Shown: piece after piece, positions 1 to 7,686 of the stretch
Position numbering within the stretch: position 1 is the stretch's first letter
Layout: each line of letters starts with the position of its first letter
Assembly (NCBI GenBank): GCA_964552795.1
Contig: CAZKIO010000005.1
Coordinates: 62,001 to 126,000, forward strand
Source of the DNA: JAEUHZ01 sp964552795
GTDB lineage: Bacteria; Planctomycetota; UBA1135; GCA-002686595
Direction of reading: 5' to 3'
DNA length: 64,000 bases
The notes under the pieces: generated by a model
Database searches by the model: none
Seen by the model: the letters and a program-made list of their open reading frames with translations, nothing else
Told to the model about the DNA's origin: nothing
Program-made: the position numbers and the translations under genes

Positions 1-1
1 G

Positions 2-943
2 GCCTCGGCGCGGCACGTCCCGCCGCAGGAGCTGCCGCGACCGTGGCGACTCGACGGGCCGGGCGGTTGGACCGAGACCGCCCGCAAGCTGCGCTGGCTG
101 CGCGTCAGCGTCGAGGACGTCGGGCTGTGGAGCGCGGCGCTGGGCCGCCTGCGCTGGCTGGCGGATCGCGACCTGGGTCTGCAGCAACTGATCGACCCCC
201 AGCACAGCCCGCGGCGCGCGTGGGCGACCGAGCTCGGGCTGGATCCCACGCACGCGCGAAACAAGCGGCGCAAGCGGGAGCTGCTCCAGCGGCTGGAGGG
301 CCTGTCCCCCGACGTGCAGCCCGCGGAGTTGGGCGCGCTGCTGCGGGAGATGTTCGGTCTCGGCGACCTGCTGTCCAATCCGCGGATCGTGCGCGCGCTC
401 GCGCACGTGCGTCGCGCGGCCGGAGCGTTGACCGCCGACGACCTGGGCGAGACGGGTCGCAAGGACCGGCGCCGGCTCAAGGGGATCCAGAAGCTGCTGA
501 ACGGCGCACCCGCGGCGCCGGAACCCGCCGGCCGCGGCGTGGACGAGGAACCGCAGGATGCGGACGCCGGACCCGAGCCGGCGCGGCCCACCGACGTCGC
601 GATCCTGAACGTCCAGCCGCACACGCGCGGCAAGCGCGCGCTGTTCGTCAGCAACCGGGACGATCCCGAGGTCGTGGACCGCTTGCGCGAGGCGTTCCAG
701 TTCCGCGAGGTGTGCCACTGCCTCCCGTCGCCGCGCCGGGTGGAGGCGCACGCGCGGCGCGTCGGGAACGGCACGTTCGACCTCGTGCTGGCCGCGACGG
801 GTTTCCTGCCCCACCAGGTCGACGCGCGGCTGAAACAGGCCTGCGTGGACGTCGGGATCCCCTACGTGCGGGTCAACCGCGGCCGGCCGCAGGCGTGCGC
901 CAAGCACATCGCCCGGGAGCTGGGCGTTCCGACCGCCGTGTAG
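2..943 (+). CDS. DUF2325 domain protein, 5'-truncated by window edge
   Basis: The reading frame is open from the first complete codon of the window, so the N-terminus lies outside. The last ~95 residues match my knowledge of the DUF2325 family: a small alpha/beta domain starting ALFVSNRDDPEVVDRLREAF and ending with a basic GRPQACAKHIA stretch. The part before it has Trp/Arg-rich helices and an acidic, proline-rich linker (about residues 180-195 of the visible part) and is not recognised. The molecular function of DUF2325 is unknown to me. It ends at a TAG about 60 bp before the 3' end of the oppositely oriented tRNA gene. Confidence 0.75.
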   Translation, partial: ASARHVPPQELPRPWRLDGPGGWTETARKLRWLRVSVEDVGLWSAALGRLRWLADRDLGLQQLIDPQHSPRRAWATELGLDPTHARNKRRKRELLQRLEGLSPDVQPAELGALLREMFGLGDLLSNPRIVRALAHVRRAAGALTADDLGETGRKDRRRLKGIQKLLNGAPAAPEPAGRGVDEEPQDADAGPEPARPTDVAILNVQPHTRGKRALFVSNRDDPEVVDRLREAFQFREVCHCLPSPRRVEAHARRVGNGTFDLVLAATGFLPHQVDARLKQACVDVGIPYVRVNRGRPQACAKHIARELGVPTAV

Positions 944-967
944 GGCTCGCGCGCGGCGTGCGGCGGC

Positions 968-995
968 CGATTCGGGGTCCTGCGATTCGGGGTCC
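968..995. repeat. 13-bp direct repeat beside the tRNA gene
   Basis: The 13-mer CGATTCGGGGTCC occurs twice (968-980 and 983-995), separated by 2 bp, 7 bp beyond the 3' end of tRNA-Asp. It could be a slippage duplication in the tRNA 3' flank. No integrase or element boundary is visible here, so I do not call it an attachment site. Confidence 0.6.
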
Positions 996-1002
996 AGAGA
1001 AG

Positions 1003-1079
1003 TGGCGAGGGCGACGGGACTCGAACCCGCAACCACCGGCGTGACAGGCCGGTACTCTAACCGATTGAGCTACGCCCCC
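1003..1079 (-). tRNA. tRNA-Asp(GTC)
   Basis: Reading the minus strand from 1079 gives a complete 77-nt cloverleaf. The acceptor stem GGGGGCG pairs with CGCCCTC (one G-U pair). The D-loop sequence AATCGGTTAGA, the anticodon stem-loop with GTC at 1043-1045, the T-loop GTTCGAGTC, a G73 discriminator and an encoded CCA (1003-1005) all follow. G73 and the GTC anticodon are the expected aspartate identity elements. It stands alone between two protein genes. Confidence 0.97.
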
Positions 1080-1186
1080 GCCTTTGGGGTGGAGGAGCAT
1101 ACCCACGCCGACCGGGGTGGGGAAGGCCCGACCCGACCTTCCCGGGGATGCTCGCGCGGCCCGCCCAGGGGCGGTCCGGAGGGGTG

Positions 1187-3793
1187 CTAGGGCGCGCGGA
1201 CGGCGGCGACCGCGTTCGTGCGGTTCATCCGCGCGATGGGGTACAGCGCGGCGAGGAGCGCCAGCACGACCGACCCCGCGGGCACGATCCACAGCCACTC
1301 GCGCGGCCCGACGTCGGGCAGATCCAGGCCCGACAGCGCCTCGAGCGATCGCACGATCACCGGCGTGAGGCCGGCGCCCAGCGCCGTGCCCAGGAGCCCG
1401 CCGAACGCGCCGATCACCAGCGACTCGCACAGCACCATGCCTGCCACCTGGCGGCGCGTGACGCCCAGCGCCTTCAGGACGCCCAGTTCCTTGGCGCGTT
1501 CGATGCCCGCGAGCAGTTGCCCGTTCAGCACGCCGAGCGCCGCCAGCAGCGCGGTCAGGCCCAGGATGAAGTCGAACAGCCGGAAGTCGCGCTGCAGGTC
1601 GTCGAGGTGCTCCTGCCGCAGCCACGCGCCGGTCTCGATCGACAGCGGCGCGTCGGGCCAGCGCGCGCGCAGCGCCGTGCGCACGATCTCGGGGTCGGCG
1701 CCGTCCGCCAGCACCACCGCGCACTCGCTGATCGTCTCGACGTCCTGGCAGAACGCGCGGCGCAGGAACTGGTCGCCGACGACGCCGTACAGGCGCTCGT
1801 CGGGGCGCGGGAAGTAGCCGTAGGCGTCGCTGATCGCGATCACCTCCAGGTCCTTCACGCCGCCGGCGGTGCCGACGTGCACGCGGTCGCCGACGCGGTA
1901 GTTGAGGTGCCGCGCGAGCCGTTCGGACAGGATCACGGCGTCGCCGCGGTCGAAGCGCCGCAGGAGCTCGGGGTCGGACTGGCACGGGCCGTGCGCGTAC
2001 AACTCGCGCGGGCGCACGCCCAAGAGCAGGAACGGCACCCACGAGCGCGCGCTGCCGTTCTCGATGGCCACGAAGCCTGGGTACTGCGCCAGCTCGTGCC
2101 GCAGCTCCTGGAACGGCACGTTCGGCAGGCGCTGCACGTACACCTTGTGCACCAGCGCGCGGCCGGCCCACTGGTCGATCTCGCCCGTCAGGCTGTTGGT
2201 CATGCCCTTCAGGCCGGTGAACGCCGCGGCGACCAGCGCGATGGCGGCGGAGCTCACCGCGATGCGCGCGGGGCTGGTGCGGATGCCCAGCGCCGCCATG
2301 CGGCCCGAGAAGGTCCACAGACGCTGCATCGGCCGCGCGATCCACTCGCAGACGCGCGAGAGCAGCGCCGGGACCAAGAGCGGCAGCACGACGAGCAGCG
2401 AGAGGAACCCGACGGCGGCGAGCACGGCGCCGACGAGCTGGCGCTGCGTCTCCCCCACCACCGGGACGATCGCGAAGTACAGGGCCGGCAGGAGTACGGT
2501 GAGCAGCAGCGCGGCGAACAGGTGGAAACCGCGCGCGACGCCGCTCCGGTGCAGCGCGTCGTCGCCGCGCAGCGCCGCGACGGTGCTGGTGCCGCGCGCG
2601 CGCGACAGCGGCCAGATCGCACCCATCAGCGCGATGCCCACGCCCAGCGCCGTCAGCCCCGACACCGCCGGCCAGGGCACGTCGAAGGTGCGGATGACGT
2701 GGCCCGTGCCCAGCGTCGTGATGCCGCGCACGAGCAGCAGCCGCGCGAGCAGGAGGCCCCCGCCCAGGCCCAGCGCGCCGGCGAGCAGCGCGAGCAGCGT
2801 GCCCTCGGCCAGGAAGATGCGCGCGATCTGGCCGCGGGTCGTGCCCAGGGCGTGCAGCGTCGCGACCTCGCGGATGCGCTCGACGAGCGACATCGAGAGC
2901 GTGTGGAAGATCACGTACAGCCCCAGCACCAGCGCGAACAGGCCCGCCATGCGCACGCCGTTGCGGAAGGCGCGCTCGTCGGCGGCGGCGCCGACCAGGA
3001 CGGACTTGTTGAGCTCGTAGGAGAAGCTGGCGCCCAGGCTGGAGCGCAGCCGCTCCAGGTCGACGCTGGGATCCTGGCGCACCCAGTACACCGGATCGAC
3101 GCGCACGCCGCGGTACAGCTCGGACGCGACGGCCGCGTCGGCGACCACGACCATGCCCTGCGAGCGCCGGCCCAGCTTCTCGCGCGCCAGCACGCCGGCG
3201 ACGGTGAACGCGCGCTCGACCGGCACGTCGGCCGGCGCCTCCAGTTCGGGATCGAGCGCGCGGATCTCGCCGTCGATGCAGGCCTGCCGCGGCTGCCGCG
3301 CCGGGCGCGAAACCAGGATGCGGCCGCCGGCGCGCACGGCCAGCGCCTCGGCCAGCGCCTCGCCGATCAGGATCTCGGGCTCGGCCGCGCGGGCGTCGAG
3401 CACGCGCCCTTCCAGCACGCGCACGGCGTCGAGGCCCACGATCGAGGGCGCGTCGAGCGCGATCAGGCGCACGCGCTCGCCCGCGCCGCGGCGGCCGGCG
3501 TCCTCGACGCGGCGCACGAGCGCGTCGTTCTGGAAGAACTTGGAGAAGCCGGCCACGCCCGGCGTGTGCGCCAGTTCGCCCTCGGGGTCGAGGTTGCCGG
3601 CCGACGGGCGCACCTCCAGCGCCGGCTGCCACTCGCCGCCGCCCTTCATCGAGAGGCCCACGACCGTGTTGTGGTCGAGCGTGAAGACGCCGACGACGAT
3701 GGCGATGCCCAGCGCGATGCCGAGCATCGAGAACAGCGCGCGACCCGGCTTGCGCAGGAGCCCCTGCAGGGCGATGGTGCGGACGAGCGTCAT
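1187..3793 (-). CDS. FtsX/MacB-type ABC transporter permease
   Basis: 868-residue inner-membrane permease. It has an N-terminal membrane segment (about residues 19-37), a large periplasmic MacB-like domain (about 45-275), a first FtsX core (segments near 282-302, 331-352 and 376-396), further helices at about 424-442, 452-476 and 513-528, a second periplasmic domain, and a second FtsX core at the C-terminus (about 735-860). This duplicated layout is typical of DevC/LolC-like permeases that move lipids, lipoproteins or drugs out of the inner membrane. The ATPase gene ends 4 bp upstream on the same strand, so the two form one transporter. The substrate cannot be told from sequence. Confidence 0.92.
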   Translation of the reverse strand: MTLVRTIALQGLLRKPGRALFSMLGIALGIAIVVGVFTLDHNTVVGLSMKGGGEWQPALEVRPSAGNLDPEGELAHTPGVAGFSKFFQNDALVRRVEDAGRRGAGERVRLIALDAPSIVGLDAVRVLEGRVLDARAAEPEILIGEALAEALAVRAGGRILVSRPARQPRQACIDGEIRALDPELEAPADVPVERAFTVAGVLAREKLGRRSQGMVVVADAAVASELYRGVRVDPVYWVRQDPSVDLERLRSSLGASFSYELNKSVLVGAAADERAFRNGVRMAGLFALVLGLYVIFHTLSMSLVERIREVATLHALGTTRGQIARIFLAEGTLLALLAGALGLGGGLLLARLLLVRGITTLGTGHVIRTFDVPWPAVSGLTALGVGIALMGAIWPLSRARGTSTVAALRGDDALHRSGVARGFHLFAALLLTVLLPALYFAIVPVVGETQRQLVGAVLAAVGFLSLLVVLPLLVPALLSRVCEWIARPMQRLWTFSGRMAALGIRTSPARIAVSSAAIALVAAAFTGLKGMTNSLTGEIDQWAGRALVHKVYVQRLPNVPFQELRHELAQYPGFVAIENGSARSWVPFLLLGVRPRELYAHGPCQSDPELLRRFDRGDAVILSERLARHLNYRVGDRVHVGTAGGVKDLEVIAISDAYGYFPRPDERLYGVVGDQFLRRAFCQDVETISECAVVLADGADPEIVRTALRARWPDAPLSIETGAWLRQEHLDDLQRDFRLFDFILGLTALLAALGVLNGQLLAGIERAKELGVLKALGVTRRQVAGMVLCESLVIGAFGGLLGTALGAGLTPVIVRSLEALSGLDLPDVGPREWLWIVPAGSVVLALLAALYPIARMNRTNAVAAVRAP

Positions 3794-3797
3794 GCGC

Positions 3798-4541
3798 TCA
3801 GATGTGCAGCGCCGACAGGGCCTCGTGGATCGACTCGACCGCGAGGCCCGGGCCGCGCAGCTCGTGCCCCTTCGCCAGCTCGCCGTCCACGAGGAACAGC
3901 ACGCGGTCCGCGAACGTCGCGTCGCGCGGGTTGTGCGTGACGAGCAGCACCGAGCGCCCGTCCTCGTCGACGATGCGCCGCAGGATCTGCATCACCTCCA
4001 GGCCCGCCTTCTGCGACAGGTTGCCGGTCGGCTCGTCGGCCAGGACCAGCGGCTGGCCGCCGGCCAGCGCGCGCGCGATCGAGACGCGCTGCATCTCGCC
4101 GCCCGAGAGCTGGTGCGGGAAGGCCTGCGCGCGCGCGGCGAGGCCCAGGCTCTCCAGCAGCTTCACGAGGCGCGCCTCCTCGCGCTCGGGGTGCGCGCCG
4201 GCGATCGCCAGCGGCAGGCCGACGTTCTGCAGCACGGTCAGGTTGGGCAGCAGGTTGAAGAACTGGAACACGTAACTGAGCGCCGCGCGCCGCTCGAGCG
4301 TGCGTTCGGCCTCGCTCAGCTTCGAAAGGTCCTTGCCGCGCAGCAGCACGCGTCCGGCCGAGGGCGCGTCCAGGCCCGAGAGCAGGTGCAGCAGCGTCGA
4401 CTTGCCCGAACCGCTGGGGCCCATGATGCACGTGAACTGACCCTCGCCCACGGCGAAGGACACGCCGCGCAGGATCGCCAGCTTGTCGGTGCCCTGTCCG
4501 TGGAAACGGTACAGGTCGACCACCTCGACGAGCGCGGTCAT
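3798..4541 (-). CDS. ABC transporter ATP-binding protein (LolD/MacB type)
   Basis: 247 residues, normal length for the family. Walker A GPSGSGKST is at residues 41-49, the Q-loop region FQFFNLLPNLTVLQNV near 92-107, the signature LSGGE at 145-149, Walker B LVLADE at 165-170 and the switch histidine in LVTHN. The ATG overlaps the TGA of mazG (ATGA at 4538-4541), which fixes the start and suggests translational coupling. It energises the permease encoded directly downstream. Confidence 0.95.
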   Translation of the reverse strand: MTALVEVVDLYRFHGQGTDKLAILRGVSFAVGEGQFTCIMGPSGSGKSTLLHLLSGLDAPSAGRVLLRGKDLSKLSEAERTLERRAALSYVFQFFNLLPNLTVLQNVGLPLAIAGAHPEREEARLVKLLESLGLAARAQAFPHQLSGGEMQRVSIARALAGGQPLVLADEPTGNLSQKAGLEVMQILRRIVDEDGRSVLLVTHNPRDATFADRVLFLVDGELAKGHELRGPGLAVESIHEALSALHI

Positions 4542-5434
4542 GCCGGCCCCCTTCCCGCCGCGGCGTCGCGCTCGGCATCCTTGGCGGACTCCCAGGCGCG
4601 CATCATCTCGGCCAGCGTGCGCTGCGCGAGCGGCGTGCGCGACGCGGACTCCATCGCGCGGAAGCGCGACTCGAAGCGCCGCACGGCCTCGCGGCACAGC
4701 CGCTCGGGATCGAGGTCGAGGTACTGCGCCAGGAATGCCGCGGCGAGCAGCACGTCGCCCAGCTCGTGCGCGACCGCGGCGCGCTGATCGTCCGTCGCCC
4801 CGGGCAGGCCGTCGCGCGTGAGATCGACGAGCCGCAGCGCGGCCTCCAGCTCGCGCTGCTCCTCCGCCAGCTTCGCCGACGCGCCGGCCGGCGTTTCCCA
4901 GCGGAATCCGGCGGCAACGGCCTTGCCGCCGATCCGCCGTGCGCGCTGCAGCGCCGGCAGGGCCGCGGGCACGCCGGCCAGCGCGCTCGCGTCCTCCTGC
5001 TTGCCCTCGCGCTCGGCCTTCTTGATCGCCTCCCAGTTGGTCAGCACCTCGTCGGGCGTCTCCGCGCGCGCGTCGCCGAACACGTGCGGGTGCCGGCGCA
5101 CCAGCTTCTCGGAGATGCTGTTCGCCGCGCGCGCGAGGTCGAAGCGCCCCTCGTCCTGGGCGATGCGGCACAGGAGCGCGACCACCATCAGCACGTCGCC
5201 GCACTCCTCGGCGGCGCCGGAGTCGTGACCCTGCTCGACGGCCTCGATCGCCTCGTGCGCCTCCTCGACGAGGTACGGCGCCATCGAGGCCAACGTCTGC
5301 TTCCTGTCCCAGGGACATCCGTCCGGCGCGCGCAGGCGATCGACGACCGCCAGCAGGCGCGCGAACGCCGTCGCGCGCGGATCGGTCGTCGCGGTCTCCA
5401 GCGCCGGTGCGGGCGCGCGTCGGGGCTCGCTCAT
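4538..5434 (-). CDS. mazG: MazG-type nucleoside triphosphate pyrophosphohydrolase
   Basis: 298 residues with two MazG helical modules (about residues 24-130 and 165-280). The first carries the signatures CPWDRKQT, EEAHEA and EECGDVLMV, which supply the acidic metal ligands, followed by KLVRRHPHVFGD. The enzyme hydrolyses NTPs to NMP and pyrophosphate and is a housekeeping/stress NTP sanitiser. It is first in an operon with the ABC ATPase and permease, an association with no obvious functional link. No Shine-Dalgarno is visible, but a TAACCT hexamer lies 9 nt upstream of the ATG. Confidence 0.93.
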   Translation of the reverse strand: MSEPRRAPAPALETATTDPRATAFARLLAVVDRLRAPDGCPWDRKQTLASMAPYLVEEAHEAIEAVEQGHDSGAAEECGDVLMVVALLCRIAQDEGRFDLARAANSISEKLVRRHPHVFGDARAETPDEVLTNWEAIKKAEREGKQEDASALAGVPAALPALQRARRIGGKAVAAGFRWETPAGASAKLAEEQRELEAALRLVDLTRDGLPGATDDQRAAVAHELGDVLLAAAFLAQYLDLDPERLCREAVRRFESRFRAMESASRTPLAQRTLAEMMRAWESAKDAERDAAAGRGPA

Positions 5435-5443
5435 GGTGCGCAG

Positions 5444-5449
5444 AGGTTA
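5444..5449 (-). promoter_or_regulatory. -10-like TAACCT before mazG
   Basis: TAACCT with 9 nt to the ATG at 5434. It is one of the TAnnnT hexamers found at this spacing in the window and is compatible with a leaderless or very short-leader transcript. No -35 match is visible. Confidence 0.4.
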
Positions 5450-5493
5450 CACGGCCCGGGGATCGCGGAGTACGGCCCTCCCGCGCGGACCGC

Positions 5494-5499
5494 TAGCAT
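5494..5499 (+). promoter_or_regulatory. -10-like TAGCAT before the minicistron
   Basis: TAGCAT with exactly 6 nt to the ATG at 5506. The spacing predicts a transcript starting at or next to that ATG. This supports the 21-codon frame as the true first cistron ahead of the DUF2878 gene. Confidence 0.45.
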
Positions 5500-5505
5500 C
5501 GGGCG

Positions 5506-5571
5506 ATGCGACGCCGCACCGTGCGCGGGATCCGCACGCATCCCGCCCCTTCGATGCGCCGGGACACGTGA
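5506..5571 (+). CDS. 21-residue leader minicistron
   Basis: ATG at 5506 opens a 21-codon, Arg-rich frame beginning MRRRTVRG. Its TGA (5569-5571) overlaps the GTG start of the next gene as GTGA. It sits 6 nt behind a TAGCAT hexamer. I read it as a leaderless leader peptide coupling translation into the DUF2878 frame. A single frameshift joining both frames into one longer protein is the alternative. Confidence 0.35.
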   Translation: MRRRTVRGIRTHPAPSMRRDT

Positions 5572-6098
5572 TCCGGAAGCTCTACAACTTCGCGGCGTTC
5601 CAGGCCGGCTGGTGCGCATGCGTGCTCGGCGCCGCCGCGGGCCGGGCGTGGATCGGTCCCTCGGCGGCGGTCCTGATCCTCCTCGTGCACGCGCGGCTGA
5701 GGCGCTGGCGCGCGGGCGAGCTGTGGTTCCTGGCCGCGTCGCTTCCGCTCGGCCTCGCGGTCAACACGCTCCTGCAGACCAGCGGCGCCGTGGTGGCGCC
5801 CGGACCCGCGACGGGCCCGCTGTGGCTGCTCGTGCTGTGGCCGCTCTTCGCCAGCCTGTTCCACGAGTCGATGAGCTGGATGCGCGGGCGCTACCTGGCG
5901 GGCGTCGCGTTCGCGGCGGTGGGGGCGCCGCTCTCCTACTTCGCCGGCGCGCGCGCCGGCGCGCTCGCCCTGCACGACGAACCGGCGGTGTGGATCGGCG
6001 CGGTCGTGGTCACGTGGGCCGCGGCGATGCTCGCCCTCTTGCGGCTCCAGCAGGTGCTCACGCCGGTCGACGCCCGCGACGGAGCGCGTGCTTCCTAG
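5568..6098 (+). CDS. DUF2878-family integral membrane protein
   Basis: 176 residues, nearly all hydrophobic. The start is NFAAFQAGWCACVLGAA, which matches my knowledge of DUF2878 proteins (conserved NFxxFQxGWxACV). Four to five membrane segments are visible. GTG at 5568 is chosen because it overlaps the stop of the upstream minicistron; no in-frame ATG lies before the conserved N-terminus. Function is unknown. The TAG stop shares the palindrome CTAG (6095-6098) with the convergent anti-sigma gene. Confidence 0.7.
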   Translation: MIRKLYNFAAFQAGWCACVLGAAAGRAWIGPSAAVLILLVHARLRRWRAGELWFLAASLPLGLAVNTLLQTSGAVVAPGPATGPLWLLVLWPLFASLFHESMSWMRGRYLAGVAFAAVGAPLSYFAGARAGALALHDEPAVWIGAVVVTWAAAMLALLRLQQVLTPVDARDGARAS

Positions 6099-6877
6099 AG
6101 CGCGGCCGTCAGCACGAGGTGCTCGCGCTTGGACACGACCACGCCGCCCGGCGGCTCGAGCGTCACCGCGAACAGCGCGACCCGGCGCACGAGGAGCTTG
6201 GGGTCGATCGGCACGTCGGCCGAACCGTCGGGGCCGACGTCGAACACGCCGCCGTCGATCGGCTGCGCTTCCCAGTCGCCGCGCGTGGGGTCGAAGATCC
6301 AGAGCTGGTACTGGTTCCGGCCGGGATCGTTGGGCGCCAACCCGGCGAAGCGCATGTACCCCTCCTGCCGCGACGTGCTCCAGATCACCTCGCCGCTGGC
6401 GTTCCTTGCGAGCGGATCCTCGCCGCGCTGCCAGGGCACGCGCACCAGGTCCTCGGCACCGGCGACCAGCGCCGCGCGGCGCTCGTCCAGCCCCGGGGCC
6501 GGTTGCGCGCGCAGCCAGAAGGCGCAGAGGAGCGCGGCGGCGGCGAGCCACCCGGCGGCCGCGGTCCAGGCCGGCACGCCGCGCGGCGTCGAACGCGCGG
6601 CCCACGGCCCGGACCGCGCGCGAGCGGACGGCGCGACGAGGCCCAGCTCCCGCGCCGCATCGGCCTGCAGCTTGAGCATCAGGCCGGCCGGCGGCGCCTC
6701 GACGGGCCCCAGCGCCGCGACGTGCAGCTCCGCGCACGCGCGCTCGAACGCATCCAGGTCGGCGGCCGCCGCGCGTCGGTGCAGCTCGCGCAGTTCCGCC
6801 GCATCGAGGCCCTGCGTCACGTGATCGGCGGCGAGCGCGAGCGTGCGCTCCTCCCACTCGGCGAAGGCGGGGCTCAT
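6095..6877 (-). CDS. anti-sigma factor, RskA-like
   Basis: 260 residues: a cytoplasmic N-terminal part (about 1-100) with the helical region that would clamp the sigma factor, one membrane segment (about 104-123), and a periplasmic C-terminal domain containing YQLWIFDPTRGD and a DVGPDGSADVPI strand region typical of RskA-type anti-sigma factors. Its ATG overlaps the sigma-factor TGA (ATGA 6874-6877), so the pair is co-translated. It should hold the upstream-encoded ECF sigma factor inactive until a membrane signal releases it. No HxxxCxxC zinc anti-sigma motif is present. Confidence 0.85.
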   Translation of the reverse strand: MSPAFAEWEERTLALAADHVTQGLDAAELRELHRRAAAADLDAFERACAELHVAALGPVEAPPAGLMLKLQADAARELGLVAPSARARSGPWAARSTPRGVPAWTAAAGWLAAAALLCAFWLRAQPAPGLDERRAALVAGAEDLVRVPWQRGEDPLARNASGEVIWSTSRQEGYMRFAGLAPNDPGRNQYQLWIFDPTRGDWEAQPIDGGVFDVGPDGSADVPIDPKLLVRRVALFAVTLEPPGGVVVSKREHLVLTAAL

Positions 6878-7506
6878 GCCTCTCCTCCCTCGGGTGCGCG
6901 CAGGAACTGCGCGGCCCGGTCGAGGCCGCGCCGGATGTGGCTCTTGACGGTGCCGAGCGGCAGACCGGTCGAAGCGGCGATCTCCTGGTGGGTCAGGCCG
7001 TCGACCACCGACATCAGGATCACGCGTCGCTGCTCCGGCCCCAGCCGCTGGAGCGCGCGGCGCGCCAGCGAGGCCTCGTCTCCCACGTCGACCTCCTCGA
7101 GGCCGGCGTCGTGCGCGCCCATCTCGGTCCGGACGGGCTCCAGGCTCTCCACTTCCCGGCTGCGCGCGCTGCGCCGGCGGCGGTCGATGACGCGGCGTCG
7201 CGCGATGGTGGCGATGAACGTGGCCTCGGAGGCCTGCGCGGGATCGTAGCGACCCGCGCTCTTCCAGACGTCGATGAAGATCTCCTGCACGAGGTCCTCG
7301 ATCGCGTTGACGTCGCGGCACAGCTTGCGAGCCACCGACCACACCAGCGGGCCGTAGCGCGCGAGGCACTGGCTGACGGCCGCGGCGTCGCCGCGGGCGA
7401 CGCGCGGCAGGAGCAGCGCTTCGATCTGTGCGGGATCCGCCGCGCGAGCGCCGGCCTGCGTGATGGCCAACCACCCGTCGGAAGCCGGCCGGATCAAGGA
7501 CGGCAT
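6874..7506 (-). CDS. RNA polymerase ECF sigma factor
   Basis: 210 residues. Region 2 (about 55-110) holds the core-binding and -10-melting segment (EDLVQEIFIDVWKSAGRYDP), and region 4 (about 145-200) holds the helix-turn-helix THQEIAASTGLPLGTVKSHI. ATG at 7506 is chosen because upstream in-frame sequence reads as low-complexity Pro/Arg/Ala. It heads a two-gene unit with its anti-sigma factor. The target regulon is unknown. Confidence 0.9.
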   Translation of the reverse strand: MPSLIRPASDGWLAITQAGARAADPAQIEALLLPRVARGDAAAVSQCLARYGPLVWSVARKLCRDVNAIEDLVQEIFIDVWKSAGRYDPAQASEATFIATIARRRVIDRRRRSARSREVESLEPVRTEMGAHDAGLEEVDVGDEASLARRALQRLGPEQRRVILMSVVDGLTHQEIAASTGLPLGTVKSHIRRGLDRAAQFLRAPEGGEA

Positions 7507-7686
7507 CGCGCGGCCCGGCGGCGGGATCGGAGCGCTACCCGCCAAGGCACCGTCGGGCCGGCGCGCCGATGGCAGCGCGCGGCGTCTGGCTAGGGTCGAA
7601 GCGCACAAGGTCTTGGTCCACGTCGGCGGATCCGTCCTCGCAACGGTCTTCGACGCGGAACCCCGCGCGGATGCAGCGCCCGGGCG

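Noticed and set aside
873..3632. Very long open frames antisense to the FtsX permease and many other genes
   Set aside because: At this GC content stop codons are rare in all frames. Their translations are Arg/Ala/Pro-rich without motifs, while the opposite strand encodes recognisable proteins.
3798..5318. ABC ATPase fused to a longer upstream frame
   Set aside because: The extra upstream residues are the shadow of mazG in another frame; ATG 4541 starts a full-length ATPase and overlaps the mazG stop.
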